Assembly (NCBI RefSeq): GCF_014636935.1
Contig: NZ_BMES01000002.1
Location: forward strand, 1,733,148 to 1,797,147
DNA from: Alsobacter metallidurans
Lineage (GTDB): Bacteria; Pseudomonadota; Alphaproteobacteria; Rhizobiales; Beijerinckiaceae
Length of the DNA: 64,000 bases
Direction: 5' to 3'
In this document: positions 57,718 through 64,000 of the stretch, in pieces
Numbering within the stretch: position 1 is the first letter of the stretch
Layout: the number at the start of each line of letters is the position of its first letter
Made by a program: the position numbers and the translations under genes
Notes under the pieces: model-generated
Database searches by the model: none
What the model was told of the DNA's origin: nothing
The model's input: the letters and a program-made list of their open reading frames with translations, nothing else

Positions 57718-57986
57718 TCCGATCGACGACGTATTCGCATAGGAGCGATCACTAATCCGTCTTTCGCCATAGGTCATCAGAACTGTTTAACACAGCTGTG
57801 TACTTGAACCGGGCGGTGGTTTCGAGGACAGTTTGGGCAATACGTGCTGAGCGGGCGATGAGTGCTGTCTAGCTCCATGGGGCGAACCTCGGGCAATGCG
57901 GTTCGACCCTGGATTCGTGTTCCCTCGGGCGCGAGTGGTTCGTTGCGCGGTGCGCGCAGGCCGGCCCGAGACGGGAGCTGACGGTG

Positions 57987-58205
57987 ATGACGCAACAGGG
58001 CGTGGTAAAATTCTTTAATTCCGAGAAGGGCTACGGCTTCATCAAGCCGGACGATGGCGGTCGGGACATCTTCGTTCATGTCACGGCCGTGTCGCAATCG
58101 GGTCTGCCGGCGCTCGACCAGGGGCAGAAGGTCGCGTTCGAGATCGAGCCGGACAAGAAGGGCAAGGGCCCGAAGGCCGTGAACCTGGTCGTGCTTGACG
58201 CGTGA
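57987..58205 (+). CDS. Cold-shock domain protein (CspA family)
   Basis: The product has 72 residues, one OB-fold with RNP1 KGYGFI (14-19) and RNP2 DIFVHV (27-32). It binds single-stranded RNA/DNA and melts secondary structure. A GTG three bases earlier is the alternative start; GGGAG is 9 nt before the ATG. The 269-bp upstream region contains no gene and is long enough for the extended leader usual for cold-shock mRNAs. Confidence 0.92.
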   Translation: MTQQGVVKFFNSEKGYGFIKPDDGGRDIFVHVTAVSQSGLPALDQGQKVAFEIEPDKKGKGPKAVNLVVLDA

Positions 58206-58215
58206 CGGCGTCACG

Positions 58216-58242
58216 AAAAAGGCCCGGCGTGGAGCCGGGCCT
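58216..58242 (-). terminator. Intrinsic terminator of the porin gene
   Basis: On the minus strand AGGCCCGGC-TCCAC-GCCGGGCCT is followed by TTTTC. It lies about 25 bp after the stop of the leftward outer-membrane gene and between convergent genes; on the + strand no T-run follows. Confidence 0.85.
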
Positions 58243-58267
58243 CGATCGCGGTCTCGACCAGCGAAGA

Positions 58268-58903
58268 CTAGAACTTGTAGTTCGCGCCGGCGCGGATCAC
58301 GTTGATGCTGTTTTCCACCTTCACGGGGCCGAGGAGCGGCGACGGGTAGGTCGCGTCGCCGAGGCCGTAGTGCAGGTATTCGGCGCGCACGGTGACGTTC
58401 GGGCTCATCATCATCTCGGCGCCAGCGCCGACCGCATAGCCCGCATGGGTGCCGTCGCTCTTGCCGCCGATGCCCTTGATCTCGGTGGTCGCCATTGCGA
58501 CGCCGCCCGTCACGTAAGGCAGTACGTTGCCGACCGCGTAGCCGACGCGGGCGCGGGCGCTGCCCAGCCACTTCTGGCGCGTCTTGTCCGTGTAGCTGTT
58601 GTTGCGGATGCCCGAGGCGCTGAGGTCAGCCTCGACGCCGGCGACAAAGTTGTTCATCTGGAGGTTGTAGCCAACCTGGCCGCCCGCAACCAAGCCGGAC
58701 GTGTTGGTCGGGCCCGCCTTGCCGAAGCCGCCGCCGGCGTGAACGCCCGCATAAAGGCCCTGCCAGGTCGGGACCGGAGCCGCATAGCCCGTGGCCACAT
58801 AGGGGTCGCGCCGGCTCGGCAGGTCCGCGGCCTGCGCGCGGCCGGTGGCCGCAAGGGCCAGCAACATGGCGACCGGAACGATCGTGCGTGAAACCGACAT
58901 CAT
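58268..58903 (-). CDS. Outer-membrane beta-barrel protein (Omp25/Omp31-like)
   Basis: The product has 211 residues. AAGGA before the ATG at 58903 sets the start; tandem ATGs lie at 58909, 58903 and 58900. A signal peptide ends AQA near 25, followed by DLPSRRDPYV typical of rhizobial porin-like proteins. The eight-stranded barrel shows alternating segments such as WQGLYAGVHAGGGFGKAG, GSARARVGYAVGNVLPYVTGGVA and TVRAEYLHYGLG, and the chain ends INVIRAGANYKF with the terminal phenylalanine needed for insertion. Confidence 0.88.
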   Translation of the reverse strand: MMSVSRTIVPVAMLLALAATGRAQAADLPSRRDPYVATGYAAPVPTWQGLYAGVHAGGGFGKAGPTNTSGLVAGGQVGYNLQMNNFVAGVEADLSASGIRNNSYTDKTRQKWLGSARARVGYAVGNVLPYVTGGVAMATTEIKGIGGKSDGTHAGYAVGAGAEMMMSPNVTVRAEYLHYGLGDATYPSPLLGPVKVENSINVIRAGANYKF

Positions 58904-59158
58904 ACTCATCCTTTGCTCGCGGTCGGCGTTGCGACCTGCTTGAACGAAGGCAATAGACTTGATGATCGGTAATGTTAATCGAAGCTGAGTTTCAGGGTGT
59001 ATATTCCATGAAGCTGGAAGGACTTCATTAACCCTCCGGTAGCACAGATGAAGCATTCCTTAACGTAAACACTTCCTAAATGCATGAGGCCCGGTTGTGG
59101 CGCCGCCGCCGCGCCGCCACGATCCCTCCAGGCGAGGCCTTGTTCAAGGTCGTCGGAC

Positions 59159-59974
59159 ATGGCACTCCCAACCGCCATGACAGCCGCCAAGCCCCCTTTG
59201 TCCGTCTTCGTGATCGCGAAAAACGAGGCCGACCGTATCGGCCGGACGATCGAGGCCGTGCGGACCATCAGCGACGACGTCATCGTGATCGACAGCGGCT
59301 CGACCGACGACACCCTCGCGGTGGCGGCCCGCAGCGGCGCGCGCGTGGTGGAGCACCCCTTCGAGGGCTACGGTCTCCAGAAGCGTTTCGGCGAGACGCT
59401 GTGCCGCCACGACTGGATGCTGAACGTCGACGCCGACGAGGTCGTCCCGCCCGATCTCGCCGAAGAAATTCGGGCGCTTTTCGCCATGGGAGAACCGGAC
59501 GCGGACGCCTACAAGGTCCGCATCGCCGAGATCTTCCCGGGCGAGGGCGCGCCGCATCGCTTCGCCTACGCACTCGCGCCGGTGCGGCTCTATCGCAGGA
59601 CCAAGGGAACCTACAATCCGTCGCCGGTGCATGACCGGGTGGACCTCGTCCCCGACGCCCGGGTGGCCAAGCTGCGTGGCACGATCCACCATTTCTCGGT
59701 GCGTTCGCTGGGCGACCAGATGGCCAAGCTGAACCGCTACACAGACGCGCTCGTAGACGACCTTGCGGCCCGAGGCGAGACGATCAGCATGGTGAGGCTG
59801 GTGCTGGAATTTCCAGCCAACTTCATCAAGGCCTATTTCGGCCGCCGCCATTTTCTGCGGGGAGCCTACGGTTTTATGACCGCCATGAACTTCGCCTTCT
59901 ACCGCTACCTGCGCGTCGCCAAGCACATCGAGTTGCGTCAGCGGCTGAAGGCACGAAAGGACGGGCGCCTTTGA
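59159..59974 (+). CDS. Family 2 glycosyltransferase (LPS core WaaE/KdtX-like)
   Basis: The product has 271 residues. The GT-A fold shows LSVFVIAKNEADRIGRTIEAV (nucleotide-binding strand), DSGSTDDT at 45-52 and the metal-binding DADE at 91-94. The C-terminal half has LYRRTKGTYNPSPVHDRV and a basic amphipathic helix near FIKAYFGRRHFLRGAYG, suggesting membrane association. WaaE-like enzymes add a glucose to the LPS inner core. It overlaps the following SDR gene by 4 bp. Confidence 0.85.
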   Translation: MALPTAMTAAKPPLSVFVIAKNEADRIGRTIEAVRTISDDVIVIDSGSTDDTLAVAARSGARVVEHPFEGYGLQKRFGETLCRHDWMLNVDADEVVPPDLAEEIRALFAMGEPDADAYKVRIAEIFPGEGAPHRFAYALAPVRLYRRTKGTYNPSPVHDRVDLVPDARVAKLRGTIHHFSVRSLGDQMAKLNRYTDALVDDLAARGETISMVRLVLEFPANFIKAYFGRRHFLRGAYGFMTAMNFAFYRYLRVAKHIELRQRLKARKDGRL

Positions 59975-60717
59975 AACGCCCTGTCGCGCTCGTCACCGGC
60001 GGCGCGAGGCGCATCGGCGCCGCCATCGTGCGCCGGCTGGCCGAAGCCGGTTATGATGTCGCCATCCATTGCGGCCGGTCCCGCGAGGACGCGGACGCGC
60101 TCGCGGCCGATCTCGGCCGCACCGGCGCACGCGCGGCGGTGCTGCAGGCCGATCTCGCGGCGCTGGCCGAGGTTGCGGCGATTATCACGGCCGCGAACGC
60201 GGCGCTTGGGCCCGTGAGCCTGCTCGTGAACAGCGCCTCGCGTTTCGATGGAGACGCGCTCGGCGGGCTCGACCCGGTGCTTTGGGACGCCCATTTCGCC
60301 GTCAACCTCCGCGCCCCCGTTTTTCTGACCGAAGCCTTCGCCAGGCAGGCCCCTGACGGCGGCGACCCCTCGGTGGTGAACCTTCTGGACCAGCGGGTGC
60401 TGCGGCCAAACCCGAGCTTCTTCTCCTACTCGCTCACCAAGTCCGCGCTGCACGTCGCCACCACCACGATGGCGCAGGCTCTTGCGCCGCGAATCCGGGT
60501 GAACGGCGTGGCGCCCGGCCCAACGCTCGCCAACGTCCATGATGGCGACGACGGCTTGAAACGTGAGATCGCGGGCGTACCGCTGCAACATGGCGTTGAT
60601 CCGGCCGAGATTGCGGACGCGGTGCTGTACCTCGCTCGCGCCCCCAGCGTCACAGGCCAGACGCTCGCGGTTGACGCCGGCCAGCACCTGGGGTGGCGCA
60701 CCCCCGATTTCGCGTGA
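59971..60717 (+). CDS. SDR-family oxidoreductase (FolM/pteridine-reductase-like)
   Basis: The product has 248 residues. The start is TTG, overlapping the previous stop (TTGA), with AAGGA upstream. The cofactor motif is TGGARRIG (9-16), with the double arginine typical of NADPH-dependent pteridine reductases; the active site has Tyr153 and Lys157 (YSLTK), and NSAS replaces the usual NNAG. It is likely to reduce a pterin or a similar heterocycle, but a general SDR cannot be excluded. Confidence 0.82.
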   Translation: MKRPVALVTGGARRIGAAIVRRLAEAGYDVAIHCGRSREDADALAADLGRTGARAAVLQADLAALAEVAAIITAANAALGPVSLLVNSASRFDGDALGGLDPVLWDAHFAVNLRAPVFLTEAFARQAPDGGDPSVVNLLDQRVLRPNPSFFSYSLTKSALHVATTTMAQALAPRIRVNGVAPGPTLANVHDGDDGLKREIAGVPLQHGVDPAEIADAVLYLARAPSVTGQTLAVDAGQHLGWRTPDFA

Positions 60718-60750
60718 GCCGCGCCACTCCGCTGAAGCGAAAGGTACGGC

Positions 60751-61515
60751 TCACCCTTCCAGAACGATCGCCGAGATAAGCCGGCCGTAGTCCGGCTCGC
60801 CGCGATGCGTGGTGCGGCGGTAGCTGAAGAAAAGCTCTTCATCCGCATAGGTGCAGAGCTTCAGGTCGATGAAACGACCCACCCCGGCCGCCGCCATGCG
60901 GCTCGCGATATAGGCCGGCAGATCGAACATCGCGTGCTCGGGCTTGGCGCTCGGCGCGAAAAAGCGGGCATTGTCGGGGCTCTGCGCCGTGAAGCGCGTG
61001 ACGAATTCCGGACCGACCTCATAAGCCGCGGCCGAAATCATCGGACCCAGCACCGCCGTGACGCGCTCACGACGCGCGCCCAGTTCCTCCATGCGGGCGA
61101 GCGTCGACTCCAGCACGCCCGTGAACGCGCCTTTCCAGCCTGAATGGCAGCCGCCCACGACCCGCGCTTTGGGGTCGGCGAACAGCACCGGCCCACAATC
61201 GGCCGTCGAGATCGCGAGCGCGACGCCCGGACGATTGGTGACGAGCCCGTCGGCTTTCGGCCGCTCGGCCGGCCACGGCCCATCCGCCACCACCACGTCC
61301 GGCGAGTGCACCTGATGCACGTTGACGAGGTTGTCAGGCCCCACGCCCAGCGCCTCCGCCATACGCCGCCGGTTCTCGGTCAGCGCGGCCTTGTCGTCGT
61401 CGGATCCGAGGCCGCCATTCAGGCTCGTGTAGATGCCATCCGAAACGCCGCCCTGCCGGGTGAAGAAGGCGTGGCGAATGCCGGGCGACGCAAGCGCGGG
61501 GGCGGTGATCATCAT
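60751..61515 (-). CDS. pgeF: Peptidoglycan editing factor/purine nucleoside phosphorylase (DUF152)
   Basis: The product has 254 residues, laccase-domain fold. The zinc ligands are His70 (VHQVHSPD), Cys107 (STADCGPVLF) and His124 (GGCHSGWKG). The family includes PgeF, which removes wrongly placed Ser in muropeptides, and has been shown to phosphorylyse adenosine and inosine. It follows midA closely in the same direction. The ATG at 61515 was preferred over a TTG at 61545; either would be coupled to the upstream stop. Confidence 0.9.
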   Translation of the reverse strand: MMITAPALASPGIRHAFFTRQGGVSDGIYTSLNGGLGSDDDKAALTENRRRMAEALGVGPDNLVNVHQVHSPDVVVADGPWPAERPKADGLVTNRPGVALAISTADCGPVLFADPKARVVGGCHSGWKGAFTGVLESTLARMEELGARRERVTAVLGPMISAAAYEVGPEFVTRFTAQSPDNARFFAPSAKPEHAMFDLPAYIASRMAAAGVGRFIDLKLCTYADEELFFSYRRTTHRGEPDYGRLISAIVLEG

Positions 61516-61548
61516 GGGTGTCAGGTTCCGATTCGGACGGCGCAAGGC

Positions 61549-62640
61549 TCAGGCCGGCGGCGCCTCGGTGTCAAATCCGGCGAGCGGGCCTAGCCGCGGA
61601 TCCGCGACAGCCAGAACCTTGAACAACTCGCCCATGCCGGCGCCCCCGCCTGCCAGCCGATCCACGGCGGCGTCGATCCCGGCCGCCGCCTCGGCCGAGG
61701 CGTTTCGACGCAAGGTGTCCGCGCGGGTCGCGAGCCCGAGCGCGCGCAGGAAGGCGCCCTGCGTGGCCGGGCCGTGGACGGCCGCCCCGCTCTGCGCGGC
61801 GACACGCGCCAGCGCTGCGAAATCCACATGGGCGGTGACGTCTGCTTCCCCTGGCTCGGCGAGGGCATCCACAAACGCGTGGCGCCGCACCGCCTGGAGC
61901 GTCTCGCCCGGCTGGGTGCGAGTGTGGCCGTAGTCGATCGCCAGCACGGCCCCACCGCACTGCGCGACGCGGGCCGCCAGCGTTCGCATCACGCCGGCGC
62001 CCTCCTCGGCGACCTCCAGGATGGCCCCGAGCGGCCCAGCCGCGCCGGCCAGCGACGGCGCCAGCTCCGGCGACAGCCCGAAAGCGAGCCCTCCCCCGTC
62101 ACCAAGACCAACAAGCCGCTCGCGCCATCCATCGGGGGCGCGCACGAATTGCCGGATCGGCAGGGCGTCGAAGAACTCGTTGGCGACGACCAGCGCGGGC
62201 CCATCCGGGACCGTCTCGATGCGTTCGTGCCAGGTCGCCGATATCCCGCCCGCCTCCAGGGTCGCACGCTGGATCTTCCGCAGCGCCTGGCTCGTCTCGA
62301 CCAGATGAATGTCCAGCGCTGCGCGGAACGGCGGCAGCGCGCGGGCGGCCCGCGCCGCGTCGGCCATCAGCGTGCCTCGGCCCGGGCCGAGTTCCACGAG
62401 GCGCACGACGCCGGGCGCGCCCATGCGGCTCCAGGTGTCTGCGCACCACAGCCCGATCAGCTCGCCGAACATCTGCGAGACCTCGGGCGCGGTCACGAAG
62501 TCGCCCGCCGCCCCGAACGGGTCGCGCGTCATGTAGTAGCCATGGCGCGGGTCGCCCAGGCAGAGCGCCATGAAGCGCGCCACGCTGATGGGGCCCTCCG
62601 AGGCGACCAGCGCGGCGATCTCGCGGCCGAGCGGCGTCAT
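61549..62640 (-). CDS. SAM-dependent methyltransferase, MidA/NDUFAF7 family
   Basis: The product has 363 residues. The SAM site is ELGPGRGTL (83-91), preceded by the family's MTRDPFGAAGDFVTAPEVSQMFGELIG segment (37-63, quoted in part), and followed by ANEFFDALPIRQFV. NDUFAF7 methylates an arginine of complex I subunit NDUFS2; the bacterial homologues are thought to be similar. It overlaps lgt by 4 bp and is followed by pgeF, an order conserved in alphaproteobacteria. Confidence 0.9.
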   Translation of the reverse strand: MTPLGREIAALVASEGPISVARFMALCLGDPRHGYYMTRDPFGAAGDFVTAPEVSQMFGELIGLWCADTWSRMGAPGVVRLVELGPGRGTLMADAARAARALPPFRAALDIHLVETSQALRKIQRATLEAGGISATWHERIETVPDGPALVVANEFFDALPIRQFVRAPDGWRERLVGLGDGGGLAFGLSPELAPSLAGAAGPLGAILEVAEEGAGVMRTLAARVAQCGGAVLAIDYGHTRTQPGETLQAVRRHAFVDALAEPGEADVTAHVDFAALARVAAQSGAAVHGPATQGAFLRALGLATRADTLRRNASAEAAAGIDAAVDRLAGGGAGMGELFKVLAVADPRLGPLAGFDTEAPPA

Positions 62641-63467
62641 GGGGCCGCCGGCTCCAGCGCCGGCCGGCGCAGCGCGTTGATCAGCAGCGCGATTCCAGCC
62701 ACCAGCATGGGGGTGGACAGCACCATCCCCATGGTCAGCACCGAATTGATCACCTCGCTGTCGTCCGGCTGCCTGAAGAACTCACAGAAGCTGCGCGCTA
62801 GCGCGTACCCGATGGCGAACACGCCGGCGAGCAAACCGGGGCGACGAAAGCCCGTGCGCCGCGCCACGAACCCGACCACGATCAGCAGCAGGACGCCTTC
62901 GGTAAGGGCTTCATAGATCTGGCTTGGGTGCCGCGGCAGGTCGTCGGCGCGCGGGAAGATGAACGCCCAGGGCACGTCGGTGGGACGTCCCCAGAGCTCC
63001 TGGTTGATGAAGTTCGCCATGCGGCCGAAAAAGAGCCCGATCGGGGCCACCACGGCAAAGAGGTCCAGCACCGTGAGCGTCGACAACCCGCGCCGGTAGG
63101 CAAACAGCGCGATCGCCAGCAGCACGCCGATCAAGCCGCCATGAAAAGCCATGCCGCCGCGCCACACTTGCAGGATCTCGAGCGGGTTCTGGCGGTAGTA
63201 GTCGAAGCCGTAGAACAGCACGTGGCCGATGCGCCCGCCGAGCACGACGCCGAGCGCCGCGTACACCAGGAGGTCGTCGAGATCGGTCACGCTCGGCCGT
63301 TTCTGGCTCGGCGCCCAAAGGTCGTTCGCCTCGCACAGCTTGCGCATGGCGAGCCAGCCGAGAACCAGCCCGGCCACATAGGCGAGAGCGTACCAGCGGA
63401 TCGCCAGAGGGCCGACGCTGATCACCACGGGGTCGATCACCGGAAACGGAATCGCGAAGAGGGGCAT
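62637..63467 (-). CDS. lgt: Phosphatidylglycerol-prolipoprotein diacylglyceryl transferase
   Basis: The product has 276 residues with about seven membrane helices. The catalytic segments are RWYALAY with Tyr26, MAFHGGLIG with His109, and the Lgt signature GRMANFINQELWG (148-160). It attaches diacylglycerol to the lipobox cysteine of prolipoproteins, such as the extensin-family lipoprotein encoded at 42421-43503. The ATG at 63467 has GGAG 6 nt upstream and was preferred over one at 63488. Confidence 0.95.
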   Translation of the reverse strand: MPLFAIPFPVIDPVVISVGPLAIRWYALAYVAGLVLGWLAMRKLCEANDLWAPSQKRPSVTDLDDLLVYAALGVVLGGRIGHVLFYGFDYYRQNPLEILQVWRGGMAFHGGLIGVLLAIALFAYRRGLSTLTVLDLFAVVAPIGLFFGRMANFINQELWGRPTDVPWAFIFPRADDLPRHPSQIYEALTEGVLLLIVVGFVARRTGFRRPGLLAGVFAIGYALARSFCEFFRQPDDSEVINSVLTMGMVLSTPMLVAGIALLINALRRPALEPAAP

Positions 63468-63624
63468 CGTCGGCTCCGGACGCGGCATGGCCGCGGGCCG
63501 CCTGAATGGGGCCCTGCGGGCGGGTGGTCAAGGGCGGCGCGCTGCTGCAACGCGTCCTGCCCCGTGCTATGGAGCCGCCACGCGCGGCCGTCCATCGGGG
63601 CGGAAGCAGCCAGAGGAGCACAGC

Positions 63625-63900
63625 ATGGCCCAGAACCGCATCTTGGACGACGTGGCGCGCCTGTTCACGGACGCGGCCGGAATGGCGCAGGGCGTGCGCC
63701 GCGAGGCCGAGGGCGTCGTGAAGGCCCAGTTCGAGCGCATGATCCGCGACATGGACGTCGTCACCCGCGAGGAGTTCGAGGCCGTCCGCGAGATGGCGAT
63801 TATGGCGCGTGACGAGAACGAGCGATTGGCGGCCCGCATCGCCGCGCTGGAAGCCAGATTGGGCGGCGCCGCCAGCGGAGACGCGGCCGCGGAGCTCTGA
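63625..63900 (+). CDS. ubiK: UbiK accessory factor (BMFP family)
   Basis: The product has 91 residues. The ATG follows AGAGGAG. It is mostly helical: an amphipathic N-terminal part (ILDDVARLFTDAAGMAQGVRRE), then a C-terminal coiled coil (REEFEAVREMAIMARDENERL and onward) that trimerises in known members. UbiK assists ubiquinone biosynthesis with UbiJ. It is divergent from lgt. Confidence 0.85.
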   Translation: MAQNRILDDVARLFTDAAGMAQGVRREAEGVVKAQFERMIRDMDVVTREEFEAVREMAIMARDENERLAARIAALEARLGGAASGDAAAEL

Positions 63901-64000
63901 AAGCGGGCTTTCCGTCTCATCGGTTGTGGACGGAGAGGCGCCGCGAATTGCGCCGCGGCGCCGAATCCATGACGGTCCAACTCGCTCGTTGTGCGGCGTG
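63901..64000. other. Right-edge sequence without a recognisable gene
   Basis: About 100 bp after ubiK contain a short CGCCGCGAATTGCGCCGCGGCG palindromic patch (quoted at 63941-63962) but no coding start or clear terminator. The next gene lies beyond the window. Confidence 0.3.

Overview
The window is a GC-rich, gene-dense bacterial chromosome segment with no rRNA, tRNA, phage, insertion sequence or CRISPR array that I could see. Several features point to an alphaproteobacterium of the order Hyphomicrobiales (Rhizobiales). These are small families largely confined to that group (DUF2865, DUF992, DUF2852, DUF1499), a UvrB with a long N-terminal extension, a tamA-tamB pair, an Omp25-like porin, palindromic intergenic repeats of the type common in Bradyrhizobium and relatives, and three matches to the sigma-EcfG stress promoter (GGAAC-N16/17-CGTT). 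The genus cannot be fixed from the sequence.

Left part (1-12.8 kb): a C-terminal gene fragment and two inverted repeats; a leftward two-component pair in which the histidine kinase is fused to a periplasmic solute-binding domain; a secreted esterase and a cytoplasmic trehalase; a leftward acyl-CoA ligase plus tandem-PPC-domain protein, divergent from a TRAP transporter (DctP plus fused DctQM). This last group looks like uptake and CoA activation of a carboxylic acid.

Centre-left (12.9-28.3 kb): tamA-tamB for outer-membrane protein assembly, gabD-like dehydrogenase, a ThDP enzyme, a Gly/Tyr-rich secreted protein and two tandem DUF2865 secreted proteins. EcfG-type promoters lie before tamA, the Gly/Tyr-rich gene and the first DUF2865 gene. 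A tiny leftward unit (promoter, a Shine-Dalgarno complementary to about 16-17 nt of the 16S tail, 23-codon ORF, terminator) sits before prfC.

Centre (28.3-46 kb): small membrane proteins (SemiSWEET, DUF486, two unknowns), DUF1499, uvrB, a DUF1800-DUF1501 pair, DUF992, a NrtA/SsuA-type ABC importer, an EF-G-like GTPase behind a structured leader, an extensin-family lipoprotein and an L-lactate permease.

Right part (45.5-64 kb): DUF2852 with a promoter-operator palindrome and an upstream TetR gene; three small secreted proteins including RNase T2; a MarR regulator with a leftward TRAP operon, divergent from a fused HyuA-HyuB 5-oxoprolinase; PfpI, RlmJ, cold-shock protein, porin; a glycosyltransferase-SDR pair; and a leftward lgt-midA-pgeF housekeeping operon facing away from ubiK.

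Most of the window is ordinary chromosomal backbone. The best leads are the extended-SD micro-gene, the kinase-binding-protein fusion, the EcfG promoter set, the candidate sRNA before trehalase, and the leader of the EF-G-like gene.
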